Assembly: GCF_014323665.1 (NCBI RefSeq)
Contig: NZ_JABVEB010000002.1
Coordinates: 62,001 to 126,000 of the forward strand
From: Actinomadura sp. HBU206391
GTDB taxonomy: Bacteria; Actinomycetota; Actinomycetes; Streptosporangiales; Streptosporangiaceae
Reading direction: 5' to 3'
DNA length: 64,000 bases
In this document: positions 9,686 to 20,984 of the stretch, piece by piece
Position numbering within the stretch: position 1 is the stretch's first letter
How the letters are laid out: each line of letters begins with the position of its first letter
Position numbers and translations under genes: made by a program
Notes under the pieces: generated by a model
Seen by the model: the letters and a program-made list of their open reading frames with translations, nothing else
What the model was told of the DNA's origin: nothing
Databases searched by the model: none

Positions 9686-10304
9686 GTTTTTTCACTAGGC
9701 GGAGATTATCGGGCACATAATCACGCTGCGTGATGATGATCGTCATGACCTTCCCCTACACACGGGGAATGATCATCGAAATTGGTTACATGGAGTCATC
9801 TTCCCGGGCTTGACATCGGAAACTTGCCATGTGGCCACACGATCGTGGCCAGTGGGGAGACGTACACCGTATGCTCTGCCACATAAGGGTTTCACCGCAT
9901 GTGAACGGCTCCGCCGCCTCGCAACGGGAAGGATGGGTCACAGTCCGTGAGTATTTCCTCCGGCCACCCCCCTGACATTCGAGACGCGAGCGGTTAGCGT
10001 TCCTGACATGGCACCCGCCCGGGTCCGTGGTTGCGTCAGGCCGAACCAGGTCCGACTAGCCGATGCCAGCCGCAGGCGAAACGGCCCACGTAAGGCGACT
10101 TCTCGTCGACCGATCACGGTGCGGCTTAGAAGTAAGTCCTGCCTCCTCGGGGGATCAGATATCCCCCAGCCGGAGAGAAGGACAGTAGTGGCGAGAGCGC
10201 CGCGAGATCCTCAGCAGGCGGATGTGGGGACGAAGACCAGGTCGGCCGGGCGGGTGCCCCCGCACATCGGGAGCCCGTAGTTTCCGAGAGAAGGTGGGTG
10301 TTGC
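9686..10304 (+). promoter_or_regulatory. Long leader region upstream of hpf
   Basis: A 619-base interval. A short T-run (9688-9693) just after comF may help termination. A promoter-like pair CTGACA (9972-9977) and TAGCGT (9995-10000), 17 bases apart, predicts a start near 10007, giving a roughly 300-base leader before hpf. Within it, a hairpin (GGGGGAT/ATCCCCC, around 10149-10166) is visible. A 90-codon Arg-rich open frame (10008-10280) begins right at the predicted transcription start but has no recognisable protein character. I could not match the leader to a known riboswitch. Confidence 0.4.
9972..10000 (+). promoter_or_regulatory. Predicted hpf promoter
   Basis: The -35-like CTGACA at 9972-9977 and the -10-like TAGCGT at 9995-10000 are separated by 17 bases, close to the actinobacterial housekeeping-sigma pattern. 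An ATG lies seven bases after the -10 box (10008), where transcription would be expected to begin. Confidence 0.45.
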
Positions 10305-10985
10305 GTGGACATCATCGTCAAGGGCCGTCGCACGGACGTGAACGACCGGTTCCGTCAGCACGTCGGCACCAAGTTGGCCAAGATCGAAAAGCTGGACCAA
10401 AAAGTCATCCGGGTGGATGTGGAGGTGTCTCGCGAACCCAATCCGCGGCAGGCCGACCGACGCGAGCGCGTCGAGTTGACGATCCAGTCGCGCGGCCCCG
10501 TCATCCGGGCCGAGGCGGCTGCCGAGGACAGGTACGGGGCACTCGATCTCGCCCTCGACAAACTGGAGTCCCGGCTGCGCCGCACCAGCGATCGGCGCAA
10601 GGTGCACCACGGCCAGCGGGCCACCGCGAAGCTGGCGACGATGGAGCCGCTCGCGGAGACCGGCGCCGAGATCGCGGAACCCGTTCCGCAGGCGCGGCGC
10701 GAGCCCGCCGGCACAGCGTTGGCCGACGAGGTCGACAGCGACTATGAGACTCCGCCGGACCTCGACGGTCACCTCGTCCCCATTCCGATGGACGGGGACG
10801 GGCCGGTCGTCCTGCGGGAGAAGTTCCACAAGGCCGAACCGATGACCATCGAGCAGGCTCTACTAGAGATGGAGCTTGTCGGACACGACTTCTTTCTGTT
10901 CCGTGACAAGGAGACCAGCCATTCGAGCGTGGTCTACCGCAGGCGTGGATGGGACTACGGAGTCATCCGCCTTGTCGAAGAGTGA
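10305..10985 (+). CDS. hpf: Long-form ribosome hibernation promoting factor
   Basis: A 226-residue long HPF. The N-terminal ribosome-binding domain (residues 1-100) begins MDIIVKGRRTDVNDRFRQHV and contains the expected basic helix RYGALDLALDKLESRLRR. The C-terminal dimerisation domain (about 170-226) ends with FLFRDKETSHSSVVYRRR and DYGVIRLVEE. Long HPF proteins pair 70S ribosomes into inactive 100S dimers during slow growth or stress. The GTG start at 10305 has GAGAAGGTGG upstream. It is followed by an orphan response regulator on the same strand. Confidence 0.95.
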   Translation: MDIIVKGRRTDVNDRFRQHVGTKLAKIEKLDQKVIRVDVEVSREPNPRQADRRERVELTIQSRGPVIRAEAAAEDRYGALDLALDKLESRLRRTSDRRKVHHGQRATAKLATMEPLAETGAEIAEPVPQARREPAGTALADEVDSDYETPPDLDGHLVPIPMDGDGPVVLREKFHKAEPMTIEQALLEMELVGHDFFLFRDKETSHSSVVYRRRGWDYGVIRLVEE

Positions 10986-11067
10986 TACGGCGCATGCGTC
11001 ATGTCACTACTCCGGCCATGTCATGATCTAGAAAGTCCGGCATGGGCCACTCGGCAAGGGAGGACGA

Positions 11068-11769
11068 GTGAGCGAGAACCCCGAGACTCGCGGCGCGGTG
11101 GCCACCGACCCGATTCGCGTGCTGATCGTGGACGATCACGCCTTGTTCCGCCGCGGTCTCGAGATGGTGCTCGCGGGGGAAGACGGCATCGAGGTGGTCG
11201 GTGAGGGTAGCGACGGGCTTGAGGCCGTCGAGATGGCCGGCGACCTGCTACCGGACATCGTCCTCATGGACATACGGATGCCCCGCCGCAGCGGTATTGA
11301 GGCATGTACAGCGATCAAGGACGCGGTCCCCAGCGCCAAGATAGTCATGTTGACGATCAGCGACGAGGAGGAGGACCTCTTCGAGGCGATCAAGGCCGGT
11401 GCCACGGGATACCTGCTCAAGGAGATCTCGATCGATGAGGTCCCGCAGGCGGTACGCGCCGTGCACGGTGGGCAGTCGTTGATCAGCCCGTCCATGGCGT
11501 CGAAGCTCATCACCGAGTTCGCGTCGCTGGCCAAGCGGAGCGAGGAACGCCAGCAGCAGGTCCCCGCCCCGAAGCTCACCGATCGTGAGATGGAGGTGCT
11601 CCGCCTCGTGGCCCGCGGTCTCGGCAACCGTGAGATCGCCAAGGAGCTGTTCATCTCCGAGAACACGGTGAAGAACCACATCCGCAACATCCTGGAGAAG
11701 CTGCAGCTGCACTCCCGGATGGAGGCCGTCGTCTACGCCGTGCGGGAGAAGCTGCTCGAGATCACCTGA
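11068..11769 (+). CDS. Orphan NarL/LuxR-type response regulator
   Basis: A 233-residue response regulator. The receiver domain has VLIVDDH, the phospho-acceptor Asp68 in VLMDIRMP and the switch residues in MLTIS and YLLKEI. A LuxR-type helix-turn-helix follows (about 165-230: LTDREMEVLRLVARGLGNREIA, then SENTVKNHIRNILEKL). No histidine kinase is adjacent, so the partner is unknown. The start is GTG at 11068 with AAGGGAGG upstream. Its place between hpf and the secA region matches orthologues in other actinomycetes, as far as I recall. Confidence 0.9.
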   Translation: MSENPETRGAVATDPIRVLIVDDHALFRRGLEMVLAGEDGIEVVGEGSDGLEAVEMAGDLLPDIVLMDIRMPRRSGIEACTAIKDAVPSAKIVMLTISDEEEDLFEAIKAGATGYLLKEISIDEVPQAVRAVHGGQSLISPSMASKLITEFASLAKRSEERQQQVPAPKLTDREMEVLRLVARGLGNREIAKELFISENTVKNHIRNILEKLQLHSRMEAVVYAVREKLLEIT

Positions 11770-11787
11770 CGAGGGCGGGCCGGCGGG

Positions 11788-13095
11788 TCAGCGTGTGCCC
11801 TTCAGGGTGCGGTGCATCGCCCGGCGTGTCGGCTCGGCGAGCGCGGGCGGATCGACGATCTCGATCCGTACGTCCTCGCAGCCGACCCAGCCGGCCGCCT
11901 CCCACAGTGCCGTGTGCAGCGCCGCCAGCGCGGCCTCGGCCCGGGCGGGCGTGCGCGTGGCCCGGGGCTCGAACGAGACCCGGCGGGCCACGAGCGTGCC
12001 GTCCTCCCGGGCCGGGTCGACACGGCCGATCAGGTCGCCGCCGGCCAGCAGCGGCATGGTGAAGTAGCCGTGCACGCGCTTGTCCTTCGGAACATAGGCC
12101 TCGAGCCGATGGTCGAAGCCGAACACCCGCGACGTGCGCTTGCGGTCCCAGATCAGCGAGTCGAAGGGCGAGAGCAGCGTCGTACGGTGCCGGCCGCGCA
12201 CCGGCGAGGCGAGCGCGGCCGGGTCGGCCCACGCCTGCACACGCGCCCCGTCCGGGCGCCATCCGGTGACGCGCACCGGGACGAGGCCCGTGGCGCCGTC
12301 GGCGAGGAGGCCGTCCAGCACGGTGGCCTGCTCGCGGCGCAGCCGCAGGAACTCGACCAGATCGGCGCGGGTCGCGACGCCGAGCGCGCGCCCGGCCACC
12401 CCCGCGAGGTGCGTCACGCAGGTGGCGTCATCGGGCTCCTGGCCCGCCAGCCCGGCGGGCAGTGCCCGCTCGGCCAGGTCGTAGACCCGCCGCCAGCCGA
12501 CCCGCTGCACGCACACGACCTCGCCGATGTCCAGCAGCCACTCGACCGCGATCTTGGTGTCGGACCAGTCCCACCATTCCCCGCCGCCGCGCGCGCCGCC
12601 CAGCTGGGTGGCGGTCAGCGGACCCTCGCCCTTCAGCCGCGCGAGGACCTCGGCGGGGGCGTGCTCGGGGACCTTGTGCCAGCGGTACTCGCGCTCGCGG
12701 AAGGCCCGCCGACGGAACGAGTAGTAGGGCCAGTCCCGCACCGGCAGCAGGCAGGCGGCGTGACACCAGTACTCGAAGGTGGTCGCGCCGCCCTTGCGCG
12801 GGCCCCAGTAGGACCCTTCGACCCGGGCGCGGCCGACCGGGCCGAGCCGGGCGTACGGCACCAGTTCGTGAGAGCGGGCGAGCACCGAGATCGTGTCGAG
12901 TTGCACGGCGCCGAGCCGTGCCAGCATGCCGGGCACGCCGCCCCGGCGGCCCTCGGCGCCGACCAGTCCCTGGGCTCGGAGCTGGGCACGCCGGGCGTCG
13001 TCGGCTGAAATCTCGACGGTGTTTTCACGCGAGGGGCCGGTGTTCTCATGCGAGGGGATTGCCACGCCGCCGATCGTATGCGGCGACACCGACAA
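11788..13095 (-). CDS. YcaQ-like winged-helix DNA glycosylase
   Basis: A 435-residue member of the HTH_42/YcaQ-AlkX family, DNA glycosylases that unhook interstrand crosslinks and remove bulky alkyl adducts. The family's Gln-containing catalytic motif appears as QLD (residues 65-67, in GAVQLDTISVLARSHELV). Other family segments are seen in YWCHAACLLP and LISPFDSLIWDR-like LLSPFDSLIWDRKR. In antibiotic producers relatives give self-resistance to DNA alkylators, but no biosynthetic genes lie nearby, so a general repair role is more likely. It is convergent with the response regulator (18-base gap). Confidence 0.85.
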   Translation of the reverse strand: MSVSPHTIGGVAIPSHENTGPSRENTVEISADDARRAQLRAQGLVGAEGRRGGVPGMLARLGAVQLDTISVLARSHELVPYARLGPVGRARVEGSYWGPRKGGATTFEYWCHAACLLPVRDWPYYSFRRRAFREREYRWHKVPEHAPAEVLARLKGEGPLTATQLGGARGGGEWWDWSDTKIAVEWLLDIGEVVCVQRVGWRRVYDLAERALPAGLAGQEPDDATCVTHLAGVAGRALGVATRADLVEFLRLRREQATVLDGLLADGATGLVPVRVTGWRPDGARVQAWADPAALASPVRGRHRTTLLSPFDSLIWDRKRTSRVFGFDHRLEAYVPKDKRVHGYFTMPLLAGGDLIGRVDPAREDGTLVARRVSFEPRATRTPARAEAALAALHTALWEAAGWVGCEDVRIEIVDPPALAEPTRRAMHRTLKGTR

Positions 13096-13200
13096 ACCGG
13101 TTACGTCAGTGTCGATCGATCGTCCCGGCCCGCCGGACGGCCGGTGGGCCGGGACGACACGCCGGGTGTGAGAGCAGGTCGTGCGCCTTCGGAGCGCCCG

Positions 13201-13530
13201 TCACCCGTGGGGGAACTCTTCTGGTTCGCGCCTCGTGGGCTTGTCGGTCGTCTCGCCGTACGGTCCGCCACGCCGCTGTTCGCCCGGACCGCCGATCGCC
13301 GAATAGTCCACGATCTCCGGAACCACCCGCGTCTCGTCCAGGACCACGTCGGCGAAGACATCGGCGGCGAGTGCCATGAGTCCACCGACCACCGTCACCG
13401 CCACGCCGACCCAGAAGATCGGCCAGGACGGGCCCATGGTCAGTCCGGCGCCGCCGATGGTGAACCCCAGGATGATGACGCCCACCGCGATCCATGAACT
13501 CGGACGTCCGCCGTGTGAACCTCGGGCCAT
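13201..13530 (-). CDS. Small two-pass membrane protein, DUF6704-like
   Basis: A 109-residue protein starting MARGSHGGRPSSWIAVGVI. The HGxxPSSWxAV motif before two membrane segments (residues about 14-34 and 40-60) matches small actinobacterial DUF6704-type membrane proteins. A charged, Gly/Arg/Glu-rich cytoplasmic tail of about 40 residues extends beyond the usual length. The ATG at 13530 has GGAG six bases upstream, so the longer frame reaching further upstream is not used. The function is unknown. Confidence 0.75.
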   Translation of the reverse strand: MARGSHGGRPSSWIAVGVIILGFTIGGAGLTMGPSWPIFWVGVAVTVVGGLMALAADVFADVVLDETRVVPEIVDYSAIGGPGEQRRGGPYGETTDKPTRREPEEFPHG

Positions 13531-13753
13531 CACTGCTCCTTGAACGTTGAGGGAGCCCCTGAGGACAAGTGATATGGGCTCTTTGGGAGACCTTCCGCTG
13601 GAGCTTGAACTGAAACACAAGCGAAACAGATCAGTATGGATTGCATCGGAGGGTGGCCTCCAGCATCCTGAGATTCGCCTACGATGGCAGCGTACGGGTG
13701 GTGTGTGCGCGGCCGGTCCGCGGTGACCCACGATCTGCGAGGAGCCTCCGAGA

Positions 13754-16570
<2,817 letters not shown>

Positions 16571-16576
16571 ACCGTA

Positions 16577-16619
16577 ACCGCACCCCGCCATGATCACGTG
16601 AATCATGGCGGGGTGCGGT
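16577..16619 (+). terminator. Terminator after secA
   Basis: A perfect 18-base-pair stem (16577-16594 with 16602-16619) around the seven-base loop CACGTGA starts seven bases after the secA stop. There is no T-run, which is common for actinobacterial terminators. The symmetric stem could also serve the convergent Rv3235-family gene. Confidence 0.85.
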
Positions 16620-16634
16620 GTTCGACCGGCCGTC

Positions 16635-17195
16635 TCAGCGGCGGCGCATCGTCGTCTCCAGCGCCCGGCACCGCCAGCGGCCGCGGAACCGCTCCAGCCG
16701 AAGCGCGATCGCCTGGACCTCGCCGCCCAGCAGCGCGACGGCGCCCACCTCCGCGTGGTCGGCGGCGGGCGTCTGAATCCACGAGCTGAGAATCCGCGGC
16801 GGTGACACGCGGCCCGTGGCCGGAGCCGGCGGGCGGTGACAGGAGAGCTCCTCCGCCACGCGGAGCGTCACCCATCGGGCCAGATGATGGAACGGTCGCC
16901 GTCCGGCGAACGCCTCAAGGGCCAGCCTGATGATGACTTCGGCCGCCGTCGCCAGTCCGTCGTCCGGCCCGCCGTCGCGCTGCCGTACGGAGCGAAGCGC
17001 CGAACGGGCCCTCGCGGACGCGGTCGGCGGCCCGCCGGTGCGGGGCCGGCGCGGCGGCCCCGTGGACGGGGCGTGTCCGGGAGTCAGGGCGAGCGACCCG
17101 TCGACGGCGATCGCCTCGTGGCCCGGTCCGGTCGTGCGGCCGGCGGGATAGGCGAACAGCCGGACGGCGGATCGGCGAGACGTGCGCGCGCTCAT
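16635..17195 (-). CDS. Rv3235-family protein
   Basis: A 186-residue protein. The conserved part is the C-terminal half with FAGRRPFHHLARWVTLRVAEEL and the closing RWRCRALE, matching the Rv3235 family that accompanies secA in many actinobacteria. The middle is Pro/Arg-rich and probably disordered. The ATG at 17195 is chosen because GGAGA precedes it by five bases. The function is unknown; its constant position next to secA suggests, but does not prove, a link to export or the envelope. Confidence 0.8.
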   Translation of the reverse strand: MSARTSRRSAVRLFAYPAGRTTGPGHEAIAVDGSLALTPGHAPSTGPPRRPRTGGPPTASARARSALRSVRQRDGGPDDGLATAAEVIIRLALEAFAGRRPFHHLARWVTLRVAEELSCHRPPAPATGRVSPPRILSSWIQTPAADHAEVGAVALLGGEVQAIALRLERFRGRWRCRALETTMRRR

Positions 17196-17318
17196 GGGCG
17201 TCTCCTCTGCGGTGGTTCGGTTCCCGGCGCCCTCAGGGGGCGGGGACGGCACACAACAGAGGCGCTGGGCAGGCCTTCTGATACGTCGCGGCCGGATCCG
17301 GCCACCATGGGTCCGGGA

Positions 17319-18071
17319 TCAGCGAGTGGAGGTGCGGCCCCGACGCGGGTTCTCCAGCGCCGTGTAGAGGTGATACCGGTCGGCCCGGTAGGTCGACATG
17401 GTGGCCTCGGCGCACACGTCACCGGCGTAGGAGTGGCGTTCCAGCAGCAGCACCGCGCCGGCGGGCGCGATGTGGAGGAGTTCGGCGTCGGCGGCGTCGG
17501 CGAGCCCCGCCTCGATGGTCTGCTCTCCCGCGTCGAACACGATGCCGTAGTCGGCTTCGAGCACCTCGTAGAGGGATCGGTCGGCCAGCGGCCGGTCGAA
17601 CAGATCAGGGGCGAGTGACGCCGGGATGTGCGCCCGCTCGATGGCCATCGGCTCCCCGTCGGCCGTGCGGAGTCGTTCGACGACATGGAGGTCGGTGCCC
17701 GTCCGGACGTCGAAGATCCGTGCCAGGTGCGCGGTTGCGCGTACGGTGTGCCGGTTCAGGTCGCGGGCGCCCGGCCGCATCCCGCGGGCCAGCATGTCGG
17801 CGGTGAACGACACGAGCCGCAGCGGCATCTCGATCTTGGGCCGGGCGACGAACGTGCCCCGGCCCGGGACACGGCGCAGCCGCCCTTCGGAGACGAGCTG
17901 CTCGACGGCCTGACGCACCGTCATGCGGGACAGGCCGTACTCCTGGCCCAGTTCCCGCTCGGACGGGATCGGCGCGTCCACGGGCAGCTCCGCGGCGTCG
18001 ATGAGCGCCACGAGGCTCGCTCGCAACTGCAGGTACTTCGGTACGGGACTGGTGGGATCGATCGCGCCCAC
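17319..18071 (-). CDS. GntR/HutC-family regulator, DasR-like
   Basis: A 250-residue regulator. The N-terminal winged helix (about 10-75) has PIPSERELGQEYGLSRMTVRQAVEQL and a GRGTFV wing; the C-terminal UTRA ligand domain runs from about 95 to 240. It is divergent from nagA, with an operator-like inverted repeat in the shared promoter region. In streptomycetes DasR of this family senses GlcN-6-P/GlcNAc-6-P and represses GlcNAc uptake and catabolism. Here it most likely regulates nagA and the following SIS and PTS genes; the ligand is inferred. Confidence 0.9.
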   Translation of the reverse strand: MGAIDPTSPVPKYLQLRASLVALIDAAELPVDAPIPSERELGQEYGLSRMTVRQAVEQLVSEGRLRRVPGRGTFVARPKIEMPLRLVSFTADMLARGMRPGARDLNRHTVRATAHLARIFDVRTGTDLHVVERLRTADGEPMAIERAHIPASLAPDLFDRPLADRSLYEVLEADYGIVFDAGEQTIEAGLADAADAELLHIAPAGAVLLLERHSYAGDVCAEATMSTYRADRYHLYTALENPRRGRTSTR

Positions 18072-18116
18072 GGACCACCTCTGGTGACTGGGCGGCGGGG
18101 GAGGTATGGTGCGTAC

Positions 18117-18138
18117 TGGTCTAGGCCGGACTAGACCA
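18117..18138. promoter_or_regulatory. dre-like operator between gntR and nagA
   Basis: TGGTCTAG at 18117-18124 and CTAGACCA at 18131-18138 form a perfect eight-base inverted repeat with a six-base spacer. Each arm matches a half of the DasR-responsive element (TGGTCTAGACCA). A TATGGT -10-like box at 18105-18110 on the plus strand places the repeat over the likely nagA transcription start, and a TTGACA (complement of 18154-18159) lies just upstream for the regulator gene. Confidence 0.75.
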
Positions 18139-18234
18139 CAGCATTCACCGTCATGTCAACGCGGACCGGGACGACCGGTGACGCGATCTCATCGCTACAG
18201 GACCCAGAGGCGAACGAATGGCGTCAGCGAGCTC

Positions 18235-19392
18235 ATGAGCCCCACCACAGTCATCGCGGCGGACCGCCTGATCGTCGGCGAGAAGGAGTCCCGGCTGATC
18301 GGCCCGGGTCATGTACGCATCACCGACGGCGTGATCACAGAGGTGGTCGAGGGCAGCCCGAGTGATCCGCCCGACGTGACGCTGACCGGTGGCACGCTGT
18401 CGCCCGGCCTGGTCGACCTGCAGGTCAACGGATATTTCGGCCATGATCTGGCCGACGCAGACGAGGCCGGCTGGCAGACCGTGGTCGGCCGGCTGCCGGA
18501 GACCGGGGTCACCGCCTTCCTGCCCACGTTCATCACCGCTCCCGTCGACAGGCTCACGGCCGCGCTGCGCCGGACGGCACAGGTGCTGCCGGGGCTGTCC
18601 CAGGGCTCCCGGGTGCTCGGCGTCCACCTCGAGGGGCCGTTCCTGTCCGAGCGGCGCCGCGGCGCGCACAATCGCGAGTGGCTCACCGATCCGACGCCGC
18701 GGGCACTGGCGGCGCTGCTGGAGACGGGGCTGGTCAAGCTCATGACGCTGGCGCCGGAACGCCCCGGCGGTCTCGACGCCGTGCGCACGCTCACCGAGGC
18801 GGGAGTGGTCGTCAGCGTCGGGCACAGCGACGCCACCGCCGACCAGGTCGCGCAGGCCGTGACCGCCGGTGCGCGCAAGGTGACGCACCTGTTCAACGCG
18901 CAGACCGGCGTCGACCACCGCGCACCCGGCGTCGCCGCGCAGGCGCTCACCGATCCCCGGCTGAGTCCCGGGCTCATCGTCGACCTGCACCACGTCTCAC
19001 CGGTCGTGTGCCGGCTCGCCTTCGCCGCCGCCGGCGACCGCATCGTGCTGGTGACCGACGCGGCGGCGTCCGCGGGCATGCCGCCCGGGCGGTACGAGCT
19101 GGGCGGTGAGCCGATCGTGCTCCCCGAGAGCGGCCCGCCGCTACGGGCGGACGGCACGCTCGCCGGTTCCGCGTTGCGGCTGGACGAGGCGATCGGCAAT
19201 ACCGTGGGACTAGGAGTCGACCTCACGACGGCCGTGGACGCGGCCACCCGGATTCCGGCCGACCTGATCGGCCGCGTCGATCTCGGCCGGATCGCACCGG
19301 GGGCCGCCGCCGACCTGGTCTGGCTCGGGGACGATCTGCGTACGCGGGCGACCTGGGTGGCCGGCCGGGCCGTCTTCCGAAAGCGGACGTGA
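18235..19392 (+). CDS. nagA: N-acetylglucosamine-6-phosphate deacetylase
   Basis: A 385-residue amidohydrolase that converts GlcNAc-6-P to GlcN-6-P and acetate. Visible family features are LSPGLVDLQVNGYFGHD, the metal-ligand Glu in HLEGPFLS, His in VGHSDAT, His in THLFNAQTGVDHR and the catalytic Asp in LVTDAAASAGMPPG. The start is taken as the ATG at 18235 because the frame upstream crosses the operator. It is first in a run with the SIS enzyme, ptsH and ptsI, under the divergent GntR regulator. Confidence 0.95.
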   Translation: MSPTTVIAADRLIVGEKESRLIGPGHVRITDGVITEVVEGSPSDPPDVTLTGGTLSPGLVDLQVNGYFGHDLADADEAGWQTVVGRLPETGVTAFLPTFITAPVDRLTAALRRTAQVLPGLSQGSRVLGVHLEGPFLSERRRGAHNREWLTDPTPRALAALLETGLVKLMTLAPERPGGLDAVRTLTEAGVVVSVGHSDATADQVAQAVTAGARKVTHLFNAQTGVDHRAPGVAAQALTDPRLSPGLIVDLHHVSPVVCRLAFAAAGDRIVLVTDAAASAGMPPGRYELGGEPIVLPESGPPLRADGTLAGSALRLDEAIGNTVGLGVDLTTAVDAATRIPADLIGRVDLGRIAPGAAADLVWLGDDLRTRATWVAGRAVFRKRT

Positions 19393-19532
19393 GCACTCGT
19401 TACCGACCCCGTGGGCGGCAGGCCACGACCGGCAGGCCGAGGGCGAGAAGCCAGGACCATCGAGACATCGCCGAGCAGGACACCGGCCGTAGAGCAGGGC
19501 CGCGCGGTTCGGTGACACGCAAAGGAGCAGAG

Positions 19533-20591
19533 ATGACCGAGAGCGCGAGCAGGGGCGCCACGCGCATGCGGGCCGAGATCGGTGAGCAGCCCGAGGCGCT
19601 GCGCCGCACGCTCGACGTCCTGCTGCCGAGAATGTCCGACGTCGGGCTGGTCGCGCGCGGCACCCGTCAGGTGCTCTTCATCGCGCGCGGCTCCTCCGAC
19701 AACGCCGCCGTCTACGGGCGCTACCTCGTCGAGAGTCACGCCGGACGGCTGGCGACGCTGGCCGCGCCGTCGATCGCGACGACGTACAAGAAGAAGCTGG
19801 ACCTGTCCGGCGTGCTGGCCGTCGCGATCAGCCAGTCCGGTAAGACGGAGGAGATCGTCGAGACGCTCGGCTGGGCGGCCGACTGCGGTGCCCGTACGAT
19901 CGCCGTCACCAACGGCGCCGGCTCGCCGCTCGCGGAGGCCGCCGAGGTCGCGCTGATCACCGAGGCCGGTGATGAGCTGGCCGTGCCCGCGACCAAGACC
20001 TACACCACACAGCTGGCCGCGCTCGCCGTCATCGGGCTGGGGCTGGGCGCCGACGTGGACCTGTCCCACCTGCGCCGGGTGCCGGACGAGGTGGCCCGGG
20101 TGATCGAGGCGACGGAGTCGTCCGAGGCGCTCCCGGCCATCACCGAGGAGTTGGCCGGCGTCCCCGGGGCGGTCGTGTCGGGACGGGGGATGGTCTTCGG
20201 CACCGCGCTGGAGCTCGCACTCAAGCTCAAGGAGGCGTGCTACCTGCACGCGATGGGCCTCTCGTACGCCGATCTGCTGCACGGCCCCATCGCCGTCGTC
20301 GACTCGGGCACCCCGGCGATCCTGCTGGCGGCCGATTCCGGGCCCAACCTGGCGGGCACGATCGCGCTGGCGGGCCGGGTGACGGGGGCCGGCTCCCGGG
20401 CGTACGGCGTGGGCGGGCACGCGCTGGCCGAGGTGTGCTCGCACACGTTGCCCGGCCCGGACCTGCCCGAGTGGGTCGCTCCGCTGGCCCTGATCGTTCC
20501 GGGGCAGCTCCTGGTCGAGGCACTGGCCCGCCGGCTCGGCATCGACCCGGACGTCCCACGTGGCCTCAACAAGGTGACCCAGACCGGCTGA
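19533..20591 (+). CDS. SIS-domain sugar isomerase/deaminase, NagB-II-like
   Basis: A 352-residue protein with two SIS domains, equivalent to the isomerase half of GlmS without the glutaminase. Phosphosugar-binding motifs are RGSSDNA, SQSGKTEE and LKEACYLHAMGLSYADLLHGP, with LNKVTQT at the end. This architecture is typical of GlcN-6-P deaminase type II, which would complete GlcNAc-6-P breakdown to fructose-6-P after NagA. The ATG at 19533 follows AAAGGAG by five bases. A GlmS-like or AgaS-like activity cannot be excluded by sequence alone. Confidence 0.85.
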   Translation: MTESASRGATRMRAEIGEQPEALRRTLDVLLPRMSDVGLVARGTRQVLFIARGSSDNAAVYGRYLVESHAGRLATLAAPSIATTYKKKLDLSGVLAVAISQSGKTEEIVETLGWAADCGARTIAVTNGAGSPLAEAAEVALITEAGDELAVPATKTYTTQLAALAVIGLGLGADVDLSHLRRVPDEVARVIEATESSEALPAITEELAGVPGAVVSGRGMVFGTALELALKLKEACYLHAMGLSYADLLHGPIAVVDSGTPAILLAADSGPNLAGTIALAGRVTGAGSRAYGVGGHALAEVCSHTLPGPDLPEWVAPLALIVPGQLLVEALARRLGIDPDVPRGLNKVTQTG

Positions 20592-20705
20592 CCTGCCCGG
20601 ACCGTCGTGGCGCCGTGGGACTTCCTGGAGGTCGTGCCACGTTGGGGACAGTGGACATGCCCTGCGCGCCGACCTGGCCCAGGGCCTGCGACAGAGGAGG
20701 CAAGC

Positions 20706-20984
20706 ATGGCTGAGCGCCGGGTGAAGGTAGCGTCGTCGGTTGGGCTGCACGCCCGACCGGCCGCGCTGTTCGTGCAGGCGGCCGCGAGAGTGCCGGTGGA
20801 CGTCGGCATCGCCAGGCCGGACGGCGACCCCGTCAACGCGAAGAGCATCCTCGCGGTGCTCGGACTCGACGTCCGGCAGGGCGAGGAGATCTTGATCATC
20901 GTCGGCGACGGTGAGGACACGACCGACGCCGACGTCGTGCTGAACGAGCTGGAGGAGCTCGTGTCGGAGCCCGAGGGTGCCTGA
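20706..20984 (+). CDS. ptsH: Phosphocarrier protein HPr
   Basis: A 92-residue general PTS phosphocarrier. The active-site His15 lies in SVGLHARPA and a Ser at position 47 in NAKSILAV corresponds to the regulatory serine of Gram-positive HPr. It passes phosphate from enzyme I (next gene) to sugar-specific enzymes II, none of which is in this window. The ATG at 20706 follows GAGGAGG. The gene overlaps the ptsI start by eight bases. Confidence 0.96.
   Translation: MAERRVKVASSVGLHARPAALFVQAAARVPVDVGIARPDGDPVNAKSILAVLGLDVRQGEEILIIVGDGEDTTDADVVLNELEELVSEPEGA

Noticed and set aside
9765..9787. SigR-type promoter (GGGAAT ... GTT) upstream of hpf
   Set aside because: The spacing is 14 bases, shorter than the 18-19 expected for that sigma factor.
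10008..10280. A 90-codon gene before hpf
   Set aside because: Arg-rich composition and no protein family; kept only as a possible leader, not listed as a gene.
9900..10304. Cyclic-di-AMP (ydaO-type) riboswitch before hpf
   Set aside because: The conserved core words of that class could not be recognised; only local hairpins are seen.
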